Below are positions 52,434 to 60,792 of a stretch of 64,000 nucleotides of DNA, in pieces. The DNA comes from CAVUMR01 sp963742715 (GTDB lineage: Bacteria; Actinomycetota; Actinomycetes; Mycobacteriales; Micromonosporaceae): NCBI GenBank assembly GCA_963742715.1, contig CAVUMR010000003.1, positions 1,240,001 to 1,304,000 on the forward strand. The letters are read 5' to 3'. Below the pieces are notes generated by a model. The model did no database searches and was not told the origin of the DNA. It worked only from the letters and a program-made list of their open reading frames with translations. The position numbers were made by a program, and so were the translations under genes. Every line of letters starts with the position of its first letter. Position 1 is the stretch's first letter.

Positions 52434-53405
52434 TCAGCCGAGCGTCCGGCGCAGGTAGTCCCAGTCGCGGAGGAATCGGTACGAGTGCCGCCCCGGTGGC
52501 TGTGGCGCCTGGGTCTCCAGCCAGCGCAGCGGACCGTCGCCGAGGTTGCGGAACCCGTGTACGCAGCCGACCCCGGCGAACGCGACATCGCCCGGGCCGA
52601 GCTGGTACCGCTCGCCGTCGAAGGTCGCCTCGACCGCGCCCTCGAGGAACAGGTACGTCTCCTCGAACGGGTGGTCGTGCGGCCCGGCCACTCCGGCCGG
52701 GTCGTACTGCACCATGAACATCGTCTGCAACTGGGCCCCGAGATCCGAGTCGACCATCATCTTCACGGTGATTCCGCTGTACACCAGCAGTGCGGTGCGC
52801 ATGCTGGCGGACACCGCGAGCCGGTCCTGGGTCTGCTGCCGCACGTCCATGCTGGCCGGCTCGACGTGCCCGAACAGCCGGTTCCGCGGATCCCGTACAT
52901 CCACCTCGACCGGCTCGGCTGTCCCGGCCTCTTCGACGGGTCCAGCCTTGTGGACGGACCCGGCCTTTTCGGCGGGCCCGGCCTTTTCGGCGGACCCGGC
53001 CGGGGCGACCGGCGCGAGCACGGTGTCCTCCTCGTACCGGTCCCGCGGCTGCGGCGCGAGCATGTCCGCCCACCGGACGACCTCGTCGCCGTCGTTGCGC
53101 AGCGCGTGCGGCACCCCCACCGGCAGCAGCCCGTAATCCCCCGGGACCAGCCGGTACGACCCCTCCGGCAGCTCCAGGACAACCGTGCCGTCCAGGACGA
53201 ACACGGACTCCTCGTACGAGTGGAGGTGCCCCGGCACCGACCCGCCCGGTTCCAGCGCGCACACGCCGAAGCCGGTGTGTACCGCCGGACCGCTCTCGTC
53301 CACCATCGACCAGCGGGTGAAGCCGGCGCTGTCCCGCGCCCACGGCTGGGTTGGCCGCAGGTAGCGCGCCTGCTCCACCCGCTGCACCAGGTGTCGGGGA
53401 GTCAT
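52434..53405 (-). CDS. Bicupin protein (323 aa)
   Basis: Two complete cupin domains. The first, about 45-130, has metal motif GHLHSYEESVFVLDG (His, His, Glu). The second, about 215-310, has GPHDHPFEETYLFLEG. A linker between them (about 130-165) consists of AEKAGPAEKAGSVHKAG-type pentapeptide repeats. Bicupins include ureidoglycine aminohydrolase, oxalate decarboxylase and gentisate-type dioxygenases. The (S)-ureidoglycine aminohydrolase type is plausible beside an amidohydrolase but not proven. ATG at 53405 overlaps the amidohydrolase stop (ATGA). Confidence 0.88.
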   Translation of the reverse strand: MTPRHLVQRVEQARYLRPTQPWARDSAGFTRWSMVDESGPAVHTGFGVCALEPGGSVPGHLHSYEESVFVLDGTVVLELPEGSYRLVPGDYGLLPVGVPHALRNDGDEVVRWADMLAPQPRDRYEEDTVLAPVAPAGSAEKAGPAEKAGSVHKAGPVEEAGTAEPVEVDVRDPRNRLFGHVEPASMDVRQQTQDRLAVSASMRTALLVYSGITVKMMVDSDLGAQLQTMFMVQYDPAGVAGPHDHPFEETYLFLEGAVEATFDGERYQLGPGDVAFAGVGCVHGFRNLGDGPLRWLETQAPQPPGRHSYRFLRDWDYLRRTLG

Positions 53406-54760
53406 GCCTTCGCGGTCCCGGCGGCGGCTCGTTCGACCAGGTAGTCACGGGACGCCTCGACCTTGCGGCGCGCCTCGTCGACGTCGGCGAGCAGCTTGCC
53501 GCCGCGCTTGCGTACCACTCCGTCCACGATCACTGTGTCCACATTGGACACATCGGCGGAGAGCACCACGGCCGCGGTCGCGTCGATCACCGGCGCCACG
53601 TTCAGCGCGGTCGCGTCGAGCAGTACCACGTCCGCCTTCTTGCCGGGCGTGAGCGATCCGGTACGACTCTCCAGGCCGGCGACGTGCGCGCCGTTCAGGG
53701 TTGCCATCTCCAGCATCGCCTTCACCGTCAGCATCGTCTCCGGTACCGGGGTGTCGGCCTGCCAGCAGTCCGCGTTCACCCGGGCCCGCTCACCGGCGAA
53801 CGCCGTACGCATCTGGGTGAACATGTCCCCGGTCGCGGTGGTGACCACGTCGATGGACAGGCTCGGGCGCAGGCCGTACGCGATCGACTTCATCACCGGT
53901 GGCCAACCGTGCCCCATCTCCAGCTCGACCTGCGGCGCGATGGACACCGTGCCGCCGGAGTCGGCGACCAGGTGCCACTCCTCGTCGCTGAAGTAGCAGC
54001 AGTGCACGTAGGTGGTGTCCGGGCCGAGCAGCCCCAGTTCGGACAGCTGCTTGATCATGCCGAACCGGCCGGCCAGCCGCCCCATCGCGACGTGCACGGT
54101 GATCGGGATGCCGACCTCGCGGGCCAGCGCCCACTCCGAGCGCACCACGTCGTCGACGCAGAACCCGGGGCCGCGGGTGGCCAGCCCCATCGTGAGCAGC
54201 CCGTCGTCGGAGGAGAAGTACGTCTTGCGGATCCGGCGTACGTCCTCGCCCGGGATCGCGATCGTGCTGCCGTTCCAGTAGTCGTTCAGCGAGGTGTTCG
54301 CGCTGCCGTAGGCGTACTGCGCCCGGATCCCGGCCTCGGTGAGCGCGGTGATCGCGGCGTCCGGGTGCTCCGGGGTGTTGTTGATGTGCGACCAGTCGAC
54401 CAGCGTGGTGATGCCCGCGTTCAGGCACTCCAGCGAGCCGGCGAGGTTCGCCGCGTACACGTCGTCCGGCCGGTACAGCGGGGCGAACGTGTCGAGTACG
54501 TCGACGAAGTAGTCGTCCAGGGTGGCGTTCGGCGCGCAGCCGCGGATCGACGCCTCCCAGGTGTGCCGGTGGGTGTCCACGAAGCCGGGGATGACGATGA
54601 AGCCAGCCGCGTCGACTACCTCGGCGTCTTCGGCGCCGATGTCCGGCTCGACGGCCACGATCCGGTCGTTCTCGATCAGCACATCGCCGCGCGGCAGGTC
54701 GCCGATCGTGCGGTCCACGGTGAGGACGTAGCCCCCCTTGATGAGCATCCGGTGACTCAT
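53402..54760 (-). CDS. Amidohydrolase / cytosine-deaminase-like metal enzyme (452 aa)
   Basis: This TIM-barrel metallo-hydrolase has N-terminal beta-sandwich ILKGGYVL-type opening (MLIKGGYVLTVDRT). The metal pair is in GFVDTHRHTWEA, a further His in HVAMG, another in YVHCCYFSDEE and the metal Asp in LSIDVVT. It belongs to the AtzB/TrzN/S-adenosylhomocysteine-deaminase-like group, which deaminates or dechlorinates N-heterocycles. GAAGGAG precedes the ATG. Its start lies 122 bp after the E1 beta gene, the only sizeable gap in the operon. The substrate is unknown. Confidence 0.92.
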   Translation of the reverse strand: MSHRMLIKGGYVLTVDRTIGDLPRGDVLIENDRIVAVEPDIGAEDAEVVDAAGFIVIPGFVDTHRHTWEASIRGCAPNATLDDYFVDVLDTFAPLYRPDDVYAANLAGSLECLNAGITTLVDWSHINNTPEHPDAAITALTEAGIRAQYAYGSANTSLNDYWNGSTIAIPGEDVRRIRKTYFSSDDGLLTMGLATRGPGFCVDDVVRSEWALAREVGIPITVHVAMGRLAGRFGMIKQLSELGLLGPDTTYVHCCYFSDEEWHLVADSGGTVSIAPQVELEMGHGWPPVMKSIAYGLRPSLSIDVVTTATGDMFTQMRTAFAGERARVNADCWQADTPVPETMLTVKAMLEMATLNGAHVAGLESRTGSLTPGKKADVVLLDATALNVAPVIDATAAVVLSADVSNVDTVIVDGVVRKRGGKLLADVDEARRKVEASRDYLVERAAAGTAKA

Positions 54761-54882
54761 CGCAGCTCCTTCGGTGTGGTTGCGGAAAGGCCGGGTCCCC
54801 CGATCCGGTGGTGGTCCCGCGCGCCCCCGGCGCGGGGTGGTGCTCTCCGTCGAGCCGCGCCCTTCGTCGCGGGGTGCGCGGT

Positions 54883-55953
54883 TCAGTACGCGACGAGCCG
54901 CCGGACGGCGTCCGTCACCTTGCCCACCGTGGGCATGACCTGGTCTTCGAGCGCGTCGGCGAACGGCAGCGGTACGCACTCCGCGGCCACCCGGCGGATC
55001 GGCGCGTCCAGCGACTCGAAGCCCTCGTCCGCGACGATCGAGGCGACCGTGCCGCCCCAGCCGCCCTGGTACGGGTTCTCCTCCACGATCACCAGCCGGG
55101 ACGTGGTCGCGACACAGTCCAGAACGGTGCTCATGTCCAGCGGTACCAGGCAGCGCAGGTCCACCACCTGCGCGGATATGCCGTCGGCCGCCAGCTCCTC
55201 GGCCGCGGCCAGAGCCATCGGCACGGTGTACGCGAGCGCGACCAGCGTCACGTCGGTGCCGTCGCGTACCACCGCCGCCTGCCCGAGCGGTACCACGTGG
55301 TCGGCCGGCGCAGCCGGTCCTTTGCTCGCGAACAGGCCCTTGTGCTCGAAGAACACCACCGGGTCGTCCGACCGGATGGCCGAGGCCATCAACCCGATCA
55401 CGTCGGCCGGAGTGGACGGCGCGACGATCTTGAGTCCGGGTACGGCCAGCGCCCAGTTCTCCACCGCCTGCGAGTGCTGGGCCCCGAAGCCGAGCCCGCC
55501 GCCGTTCGCGGTACGGATCACCAGCGGCACGCTCACCTGGCCGCCGGTCATGTACCGCACCTTGGGGATCTCGTTGGCCAGGTAGTCCCAGCAGCAGGCC
55601 AGGAAGTCGGAGAACATGATCTCCGCGACCGGGCGCAGGCCGGTCATCGCGGCGCCCATGGCCGCGCCCACGATGGCCTGCTCGGAGATCGGCGTGTCCC
55701 AGATCCGGCGCGGGCCGAACTCCTTGAACAGCCCGACCGTGGTCTTGAAGACGCCCTCGGCGGCGCCGATGTCCTCGCCGAGGCACACCACGGTCGGGTC
55801 CCGCCGCAGCTCCCGGGCGATGCCCTCGGCGACCGCCTCCCGGTAGGTGATCGTCCGGGTCTGCTCGCTCGGCTCTGCCGACGCGTTTCCCGCGGTGGCC
55901 GCCGCCGGCCGCTCGGCCGGCTTCTCCGGCGCGGCCGTGCTCAGGTCCGCCAT
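54883..55953 (-). CDS. TPP-dependent 2-oxoacid dehydrogenase E1 component, beta subunit (356 aa)
   Basis: Transketolase pyrimidine-binding domain and C-terminal domain of an alpha2-beta2 E1 (pyruvate, branched-chain or acetoin dehydrogenase family). Residues 1-35 are an Ala/Pro/Glu-rich N-terminal extension. TYREAVAEGIARELRRDPTVVCLGEDIG, the conserved Glu in SEQAIVGAAMGAA, and VEENPYQGGWGGTVASIVADEGF follow. The ATG at 55953 lies 13 nt inside the end of the alpha gene with GGAGG upstream. No E2 or E3 gene with a lipoyl domain is in the operon, so an acetoin-dehydrogenase-like or stand-alone decarboxylase role is possible. Confidence 0.93.
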   Translation of the reverse strand: MADLSTAAPEKPAERPAAATAGNASAEPSEQTRTITYREAVAEGIARELRRDPTVVCLGEDIGAAEGVFKTTVGLFKEFGPRRIWDTPISEQAIVGAAMGAAMTGLRPVAEIMFSDFLACCWDYLANEIPKVRYMTGGQVSVPLVIRTANGGGLGFGAQHSQAVENWALAVPGLKIVAPSTPADVIGLMASAIRSDDPVVFFEHKGLFASKGPAAPADHVVPLGQAAVVRDGTDVTLVALAYTVPMALAAAEELAADGISAQVVDLRCLVPLDMSTVLDCVATTSRLVIVEENPYQGGWGGTVASIVADEGFESLDAPIRRVAAECVPLPFADALEDQVMPTVGKVTDAVRRLVAY

Positions 55954-56954
55954 GCCGCGCCTCCGTCCGCCCACACGTCGGTGAACGCTTCGGCCGGGTC
56001 GGCCGGCGGCGCGGCCTTGGCCGCGTCCACGGCCGCGGTCACCACCCGGGTCGCCCGCGCCTCCACCGCCGCGATCACCTCGGCGTCGACCTCGTGGTAC
56101 GCCAGCCGCGCCTGGGCCACGGCCAGCGGATCATGGGCCAGCCACTGCTGTACCTCGTCCTCCGGCCGGTACTTGCCCGGATCGGTACGGCTGTGCCCGT
56201 AGTGCCGGTACGTCCGCGCCTCCAGCACGGTCGGCCCGTTGCCGGTACGCGCGCGAGCCGCGGCCCGGCTCACCGCGTCGCGTACCACCAGCACGTCGTT
56301 GCCGTCGATCACCTCGGCCGGCAGCCCGTGCGCCCCGGCCCGATCCGCGGCCGGATTCGGCACCGCGGTCACCGCGCCGATCGGCGTGTACTCCATGTAG
56401 AGGTTGTTCTCGCAAACAAAAAGCACAGGCAGCTTCCAAATGGCCGCCAGGTTCAACGCCTCGTGGAAGGCCCCGATGTTCGTCGCGCCGTCGCCGAAGA
56501 ACGCGACCGCGACCTGTCCGGTACCGCGCAGCATCGCCGACCACGCGGCGCCGACGGCCATCGGCAGGTGCGCGCCGACGATCGCGTACGAGCCGAGCAT
56601 GTTGTGTTCGGCGCTGGTCAGATGCATCGAGCCGCCCTTGGCCTTGCACAGCCCGGTCGACCGGCTCATCAGTTCGGCCAGGCACGCCTCCGGTGCCGCG
56701 CCGCGCGCCATCGCGTGGTGGTGGCCGCGATACGTGGCGAACACGTAGTCGTCCGGCCGCAGTGCCGCGCTGGCCCCGACCGCGACCGCCTCGTGTCCGG
56801 CCGCCAGGTGGGTGGTGCCCTTGACGAGCCCGGCCAGGAACAGGTCCTGCGCGGCCTTCTCGGTGCCCCGGATCACCAGCATCTGCTCGTACAGCTCGAG
56901 CAGGTCCGTCGCCTCGGCGGCGGGCGCGGACCGGTCGGCGAACAGGCTGGTCAT
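55941..56954 (-). CDS. TPP-dependent 2-oxoacid dehydrogenase E1 component, alpha subunit (337 aa)
   Basis: E1 alpha of the AcoA/PdhA type. The TPP-binding motif GDGATNIGAFHEALNLAAIWKLPVLFVCENN (about 165-195) is complete. The phosphorylation-loop-like stretch YRHYGHSRTDPGKYR and the N-terminal AGHEAVAVGASAAL are also typical. ATG at 56954 overlaps the stop of the M24 gene (ATGA). It forms the catalytic heterotetramer with the beta subunit. The sequence resembles acetoin dehydrogenase alpha, but sequence alone does not fix the substrate. Confidence 0.93.
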   Translation of the reverse strand: MTSLFADRSAPAAEATDLLELYEQMLVIRGTEKAAQDLFLAGLVKGTTHLAAGHEAVAVGASAALRPDDYVFATYRGHHHAMARGAAPEACLAELMSRSTGLCKAKGGSMHLTSAEHNMLGSYAIVGAHLPMAVGAAWSAMLRGTGQVAVAFFGDGATNIGAFHEALNLAAIWKLPVLFVCENNLYMEYTPIGAVTAVPNPAADRAGAHGLPAEVIDGNDVLVVRDAVSRAAARARTGNGPTVLEARTYRHYGHSRTDPGKYRPEDEVQQWLAHDPLAVAQARLAYHEVDAEVIAAVEARATRVVTAAVDAAKAAPPADPAEAFTDVWADGGAAWRT

Positions 56955-58336
56955 GAGCCCGCTCCGTTGGGGTGCGGCTTGACCGTGGTGGTGTTGAGGT
57001 GGGACTGCGACTCGCGCAGGGTGTTCAGCGCGCCGCCCGCGGTCCAGTACTTCCGGCCGGCGACCAGCAGTTCCTCGGCCGGGAACTTGGTGATGACCTC
57101 GCACCCGTCGGCGGTGACCACCACCTCCTCCTCGATCCGCGCGGCCGACCAGCCGTCCGCGCCGGGCCAGTAGGTCTCCAGCGCGAACACCATGCCCTCC
57201 TCGAGTACTTCCGGATGGTCGAGCGAGACCAGCCGGCTGAAGATCGGCTTCTCCCAGATGGACAGGCCGACGCCGTGCCCGTACTGCAGGGCGAACGCCG
57301 CCTCCTCGTCCGGGAAGCCGAACTCGGTGGCGCGCGGCCAGAGCGACACGATGTCGCCGGTGGTCACCCCGGGTCGGACCAGCGAGATCGCCGCGTCCAT
57401 GTACTCCCGGCAGCGGGTGTACGCGTCGCGGTGCGCCGGCGAGGCACTGCCCACCGCGAAGGTGCGGTAGTAGCAGGTCCGGTAGCCGAGGTAGCTGTGC
57501 AGGATGTCGAAGAACGCCGGGTCGCCGGGGCGGACGAGCCGGTCGGAGTACACGTGCGGGTGCGGCGAACAGCGCTCGCCGGAGATCGCGTTGACTCCCT
57601 CGACGTACTCGCTGCCCAGGTCGTAGAGCACCTTGCTGACCAGACCCACACATTCGTTCTCGCGTACGCCCGGGCGCAGGTAGCGGTACAGCTCCTCGTA
57701 CGCCGCGTCCACCATCGAGCAGGCCTGGGTGAGCAGGCCGATCTCGTCCGGCGTCTTGATCCGGCGCGCGTCGAGGAACACCTGCTGGCCGTCGACCACG
57801 TCGAGCCCGGCGTTCTGCAGCGCGAACAGCACCGGCATTTCGACCAGGTCGACGCCGACCGGTTCACCGGCCAGCCCGTACTCGGCCAGCTCCCGGACGA
57901 TCTTGTGGGCGACCTCCTCGGCCACGCCGGCACCGGGGTGGAACGCGCCGCGCAGCGTGGAGATGCCGGCCCGGGCGCCGGACCGGTCCGGCAGTTTCTG
58001 GTGGTCGGGATCGCCGCCGGCGGCGGCCTTGCGCGCGGGGTAGTCGAGCCAGGGGTTGTACAGCTGGTGGTGCTTCGCGGCCGAGCCGAAGTCCCAGATG
58101 ACCGGCTCACCGCCGCGCGGCAGCAGCGCGAACCGGATCAGCTTGTCCATCGCCCAGGTGCCGATGTGGGTCGACGTCATGTACCGGATGTTCGCGAAGT
58201 CGAAGGTCAGCAGGGCGCCGAGCTCGGACCGGTCCAGCGCCTGCTTGAGCTTCTCCAGCCGCTGCTCGCGCAGCCGGCCGAGGTCGATGCGCTGCTCCCA
58301 GTCGACCGCGTTCGGCCCGTACGTTCGGACGGCCAT
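56951..58336 (-). CDS. M24-family (creatinase/DddP-like) hydrolase (461 aa)
   Basis: First gene of the operon. GAGGTGA precedes the ATG. The N-terminal creatinase-like domain contains LLTFDFANIRYMTSTHIGTWAM. The C-terminal pita-bread domain spans about 200-440. Expected M24 metal ligands are Asp, Asp, His, Glu, Glu. Visible here are Asp in FFDILHSY, His in YGHGVGLSIWE, Glu in ALETYW and Glu in IEEEVVV. At the second Asp position the sequence reads GYRTCYYRTF, with Cys. It may therefore be an M24 lyase or hydrolase rather than a true aminopeptidase. DMSP lyase DddP and ectoine hydrolase are family precedents. Confidence 0.9.
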   Translation of the reverse strand: MAVRTYGPNAVDWEQRIDLGRLREQRLEKLKQALDRSELGALLTFDFANIRYMTSTHIGTWAMDKLIRFALLPRGGEPVIWDFGSAAKHHQLYNPWLDYPARKAAAGGDPDHQKLPDRSGARAGISTLRGAFHPGAGVAEEVAHKIVRELAEYGLAGEPVGVDLVEMPVLFALQNAGLDVVDGQQVFLDARRIKTPDEIGLLTQACSMVDAAYEELYRYLRPGVRENECVGLVSKVLYDLGSEYVEGVNAISGERCSPHPHVYSDRLVRPGDPAFFDILHSYLGYRTCYYRTFAVGSASPAHRDAYTRCREYMDAAISLVRPGVTTGDIVSLWPRATEFGFPDEEAAFALQYGHGVGLSIWEKPIFSRLVSLDHPEVLEEGMVFALETYWPGADGWSAARIEEEVVVTADGCEVITKFPAEELLVAGRKYWTAGGALNTLRESQSHLNTTTVKPHPNGAGS

Positions 58337-58380
58337 GCCGGTCACCTCACTGCCCGTGCGTGGGAGAGGCGGTACCACCC

Positions 58381-58410
58381 AACGTAAGCCGGTCGCTCGG
58401 CGCTCGTCAA
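58381..58410 (-). promoter_or_regulatory. Promoter of the catabolic operon: TTGACG-N18-TACGTT
   Basis: On the minus strand TTGACG (58405-58410), an 18-bp spacer and TACGTT (58381-58386) form a good sigma-70-type promoter. The start would be about 38 nt before the ATG of the M24 gene. Confidence 0.7.
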
Positions 58411-58421
58411 GCAATACTTAA
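58407..58421. promoter_or_regulatory. Inverted repeat TCAAG-N5-CTTAA overlapping the operon -35
   Basis: TCAAG (58407-58411) and CTTAA (58417-58421) form an imperfect 5+5 palindrome with a 5-bp centre, overlapping the -35 element. Repression by the divergently encoded XRE-cupin protein is a natural reading. Nearby, CTGGCGAT occurs twice 20 bp apart (about 58454 and 58474) and may be a second site. Confidence 0.45.
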
Positions 58422-58525
58422 CAGTCGATGAGAGCCGTACCAGCGCGCCATACTGGCGATTGATCCTCTACGCTGGCGATCCCCGTTTGTCCGTTAATCG
58501 TGGCTTTACAACCTGGGAGTACCGG

Positions 58526-59191
58526 ATGCCTGCGCCGGACGTACCGTCGGTCGGTGAACGGATCCGCGCCGAGCGACTCCGCCGCGGGGTCGGCCTGCGC
58601 GCGCTGGCGCGGGAGGTCGGCGTCTCGGCGAGCATGATCTCGCAGATCGAGACCGGCAAGACGCAACCGTCGGTGAGCACTCTTTACGCGATCACGTCCA
58701 CGCTCGGCATCTCGGTGCAGGACGTCTTCGAAGAGACAGCAGCCACGGTGTACGCGGTGCCCTCCGCCGAACCGGCCGCGCGGGCGGCGACCGGCGGCCC
58801 GCCGATGACCGTGCTGGAAGCGCTGAGCTCGGCCGCCGGTCGCCGCCTCGGACCACTGGTACGACCGCACCAGCGGCAGGTACTCGCGCTGGACACCGGC
58901 GTGACCTGGGAGCGGCTCGGTGAACTGCCGTCGCACCCGGTCGACTTCCTGCTCGTCACGTACCCGCCCGGAGGCTCGTCGTCGAGTACCGGTGGGCTGA
59001 TGCGGCACGGCGGCTCGGAGTACGGCTTCCTGCTCTCCGGCGAGCTCGTGCTCAACCTCGGCTTCCAGGACCTGCGGGTACGCCCGGGCGACGCGATCTC
59101 GTTCCCGTCGAGTACCCCGCACAGCTACCGCAACGAGGGCACCGAGCCGGCCGTCGGCGTCTGGTTCGTCCTGGACGAGCCGAGCGGATAG
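58526..59191 (+). CDS. XRE-cupin transcriptional regulator (221 aa)
   Basis: N-terminal helix-turn-helix (about 12-66: GERIRAERLRRGVGLRALAREVGVSASMISQIETGKTQPSVSTL) of the XRE type, followed by a cupin_2 sensing domain (about 125-215: STGGLMRHGGSEYGFLLSGELVLNLG...DAISFPSSTPHSYRNEG). This domain pair is typical of regulators of catabolic operons that sense a small-molecule substrate (SutR/PuuR-like). ATG has GGGAG upstream. The gene diverges from the seven-gene operon with a 189-bp spacer containing its likely operators. It converges on sthA with 6 bp between. Confidence 0.93.
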   Translation: MPAPDVPSVGERIRAERLRRGVGLRALAREVGVSASMISQIETGKTQPSVSTLYAITSTLGISVQDVFEETAATVYAVPSAEPAARAATGGPPMTVLEALSSAAGRRLGPLVRPHQRQVLALDTGVTWERLGELPSHPVDFLLVTYPPGGSSSSTGGLMRHGGSEYGFLLSGELVLNLGFQDLRVRPGDAISFPSSTPHSYRNEGTEPAVGVWFVLDEPSG

Positions 59192-59197
59192 GTCAGC

Positions 59198-60622
59198 TCA
59201 GTCGGCCATCTGTGCGACGGCACGCATCTTGTTCATCGCGTCGAGGGCCGCGACCTTGTACGACTCGGCCAGCGTCGGATAGTTGAACACCGCGTCCACC
59301 AGGTAGTCGACGGTACCGCCGCAGCCCATCACGGTCTGTCCGATGTGGACAAGCTCGGTGGCGCCGGTGCCGAACACGTGTACCCCGAGCAGGCTCCGGT
59401 TCTCCGCGTGTACCAGCAGTTTGAGCATGCCGTACGAGTCGCCGAGGATCTGGCCGCGGGCCAGCTCGCGGTACCGGGAGATGCCCACCTCGAACGGCAC
59501 CGACGCCTCGGTCAGCTCCTCCTCGGTACGCCCGACGTAGGAGATCTCCGGAATCGTGTAGATGCCGATCGGCTGGAGCTGGCTCAGCTCGTGCGACACC
59601 GGTTCGCCACAGGCGTGGTACGCCGCGCGCCGCCCCTGCTCCATCGAGGTGGCCGCGAGAGCCGGGAAGCCGATCACGTCGCCGACGGCGTACACATGAT
59701 CGACCTTGGTTGTGAAGTCCGGGTCGACCGGGATCCGACCGCGGTCGTCCGCCTCCAGGCCGCCCCGGGGCAGCTCCAGCGCGTCGGTCACGCCCTGCCG
59801 GCCGGCCGAGTACATCACCGTCTCGGAGGGGATCCGCTTGCCGCTGGCCAGCAGGGTGAGCGCACCGTCCCGCCCGTCCGGCAGCACGTGCCGCTCCACC
59901 CGCTCGACGTTCTCGCGGAACCGGAACGTCACCGCCAGGTCCCTGAGCTGGTATTTCAGCGCCTCGATGATCTCCAGGTCGCAGAACTCGAGCATCCGCT
60001 CGCGCCGCTCGACCACGGTGACCTTGGTGCCCAGGGCCGCGAACATCGACGCGTACTCGATGCCGATCACTCCGGCCCCGACCACCACCATGGAGGCTGG
60101 CAGCCGGTCCATGTTCAGGATCTGGTCGCTGTCCACGATGGTCCGGCCGTCGAACTGGACGCTGTCCGGCCGGGCCGGTCGGGTGCCGACCGCGATCACG
60201 ATCTTCTCGGCGGTCACCCGGCGCTCGGCGCCGTCCTCGGCGGTCACGATCACCGCGTGCGGATCGTCGAACCGGGCCGTGCCGTGCATCATCCGGACGT
60301 GGTTGCGGGCGAGTTGGCTGCGGATCACGTCGATCTCGCGACCGATCACATGCTGGGTGCGCGAGGTCAGGTCGGAGACCGTGACCTCGTCCTTGAGCCG
60401 GTATGCCGAGCCGTAGAACTCCCGCTGGGACAGGCCGGTCACGTACAGCACGGCTTCCCGCAGGGTCTTCGACGGGATCGTGCCGGTGTTGATGCACACC
60501 CCGCCGACCATGTGCCGGCGCTCCACGATGCCCACCCGCCGGCCCAGCTTCGCGCCGGCGATGGCCGCCTTCTGGCCGCCCGGTCCGGACCCGATCACGA
60601 GCAGGTCGAAGTCGTATGCCAC
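59198..60622 (-). CDS. sthA: Soluble pyridine nucleotide transhydrogenase (474 aa)
   Basis: This is a class I FAD/NAD(P) flavoprotein, Si-specific NAD(P)+ transhydrogenase, balancing NADPH and NADH. FAD motif is VIGSGPGGQKAAI. The redox-region motif is GGVCINTGTIPSKTLRE, with only the first Cys, as in SthA and unlike dihydrolipoyl dehydrogenase. NAD(P) motif is VVGAGVIGIEYAS, and FAD motif 2 is HVYAVGDVIGFP. The C-terminal dimer domain has the usual SVYT-type start IYTIPEISYVG. GTG at 60622 with AGGTGG upstream was chosen. The frame extends upstream. Confidence 0.92.
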   Translation of the reverse strand: MAYDFDLLVIGSGPGGQKAAIAGAKLGRRVGIVERRHMVGGVCINTGTIPSKTLREAVLYVTGLSQREFYGSAYRLKDEVTVSDLTSRTQHVIGREIDVIRSQLARNHVRMMHGTARFDDPHAVIVTAEDGAERRVTAEKIVIAVGTRPARPDSVQFDGRTIVDSDQILNMDRLPASMVVVGAGVIGIEYASMFAALGTKVTVVERRERMLEFCDLEIIEALKYQLRDLAVTFRFRENVERVERHVLPDGRDGALTLLASGKRIPSETVMYSAGRQGVTDALELPRGGLEADDRGRIPVDPDFTTKVDHVYAVGDVIGFPALAATSMEQGRRAAYHACGEPVSHELSQLQPIGIYTIPEISYVGRTEEELTEASVPFEVGISRYRELARGQILGDSYGMLKLLVHAENRSLLGVHVFGTGATELVHIGQTVMGCGGTVDYLVDAVFNYPTLAESYKVAALDAMNKMRAVAQMAD

Positions 60623-60683
60623 TGTCCACCTGCCTCGTCCGCGCGGTCGCTGATCACCCATCCTTACCGGCCGGGCGGCAACC

Positions 60684-60792
60684 CGCTACGGCTGGCCGGG
60701 CGAGCGGCCGGTTCGCCGCGGCGGTGACCGCTACGGCTGGCCGGGCGAGCGGCCGGTTCGCCGCGGCGGTGACCGCTACGGCTGGCCGGGCA
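60684..60792. repeat. 45-bp tandem repeats between sthA and the DUF1707 gene
   Basis: CGCTACGGCTGGCCGGG starts at 60684, 60729 and 60774, exactly 45 bp apart. Two full 45-bp units (ending in GGTTCGCCGCGGCGGTGAC) and one partial unit are present. The partial copy covers the stop codon (60776-60778) and last codons of the DUF1707 gene. The array may therefore have arisen by duplication of that gene end. About 60 bp separate it from the sthA start. Confidence 0.85.

Noticed and set aside
59198..60622. Dihydrolipoyl dehydrogenase (E3) for the E1 alpha/beta pair
   Set aside because: The redox motif has only one Cys (GGVCINTGTIPSK), as in soluble transhydrogenase. E3 needs a Cys pair.
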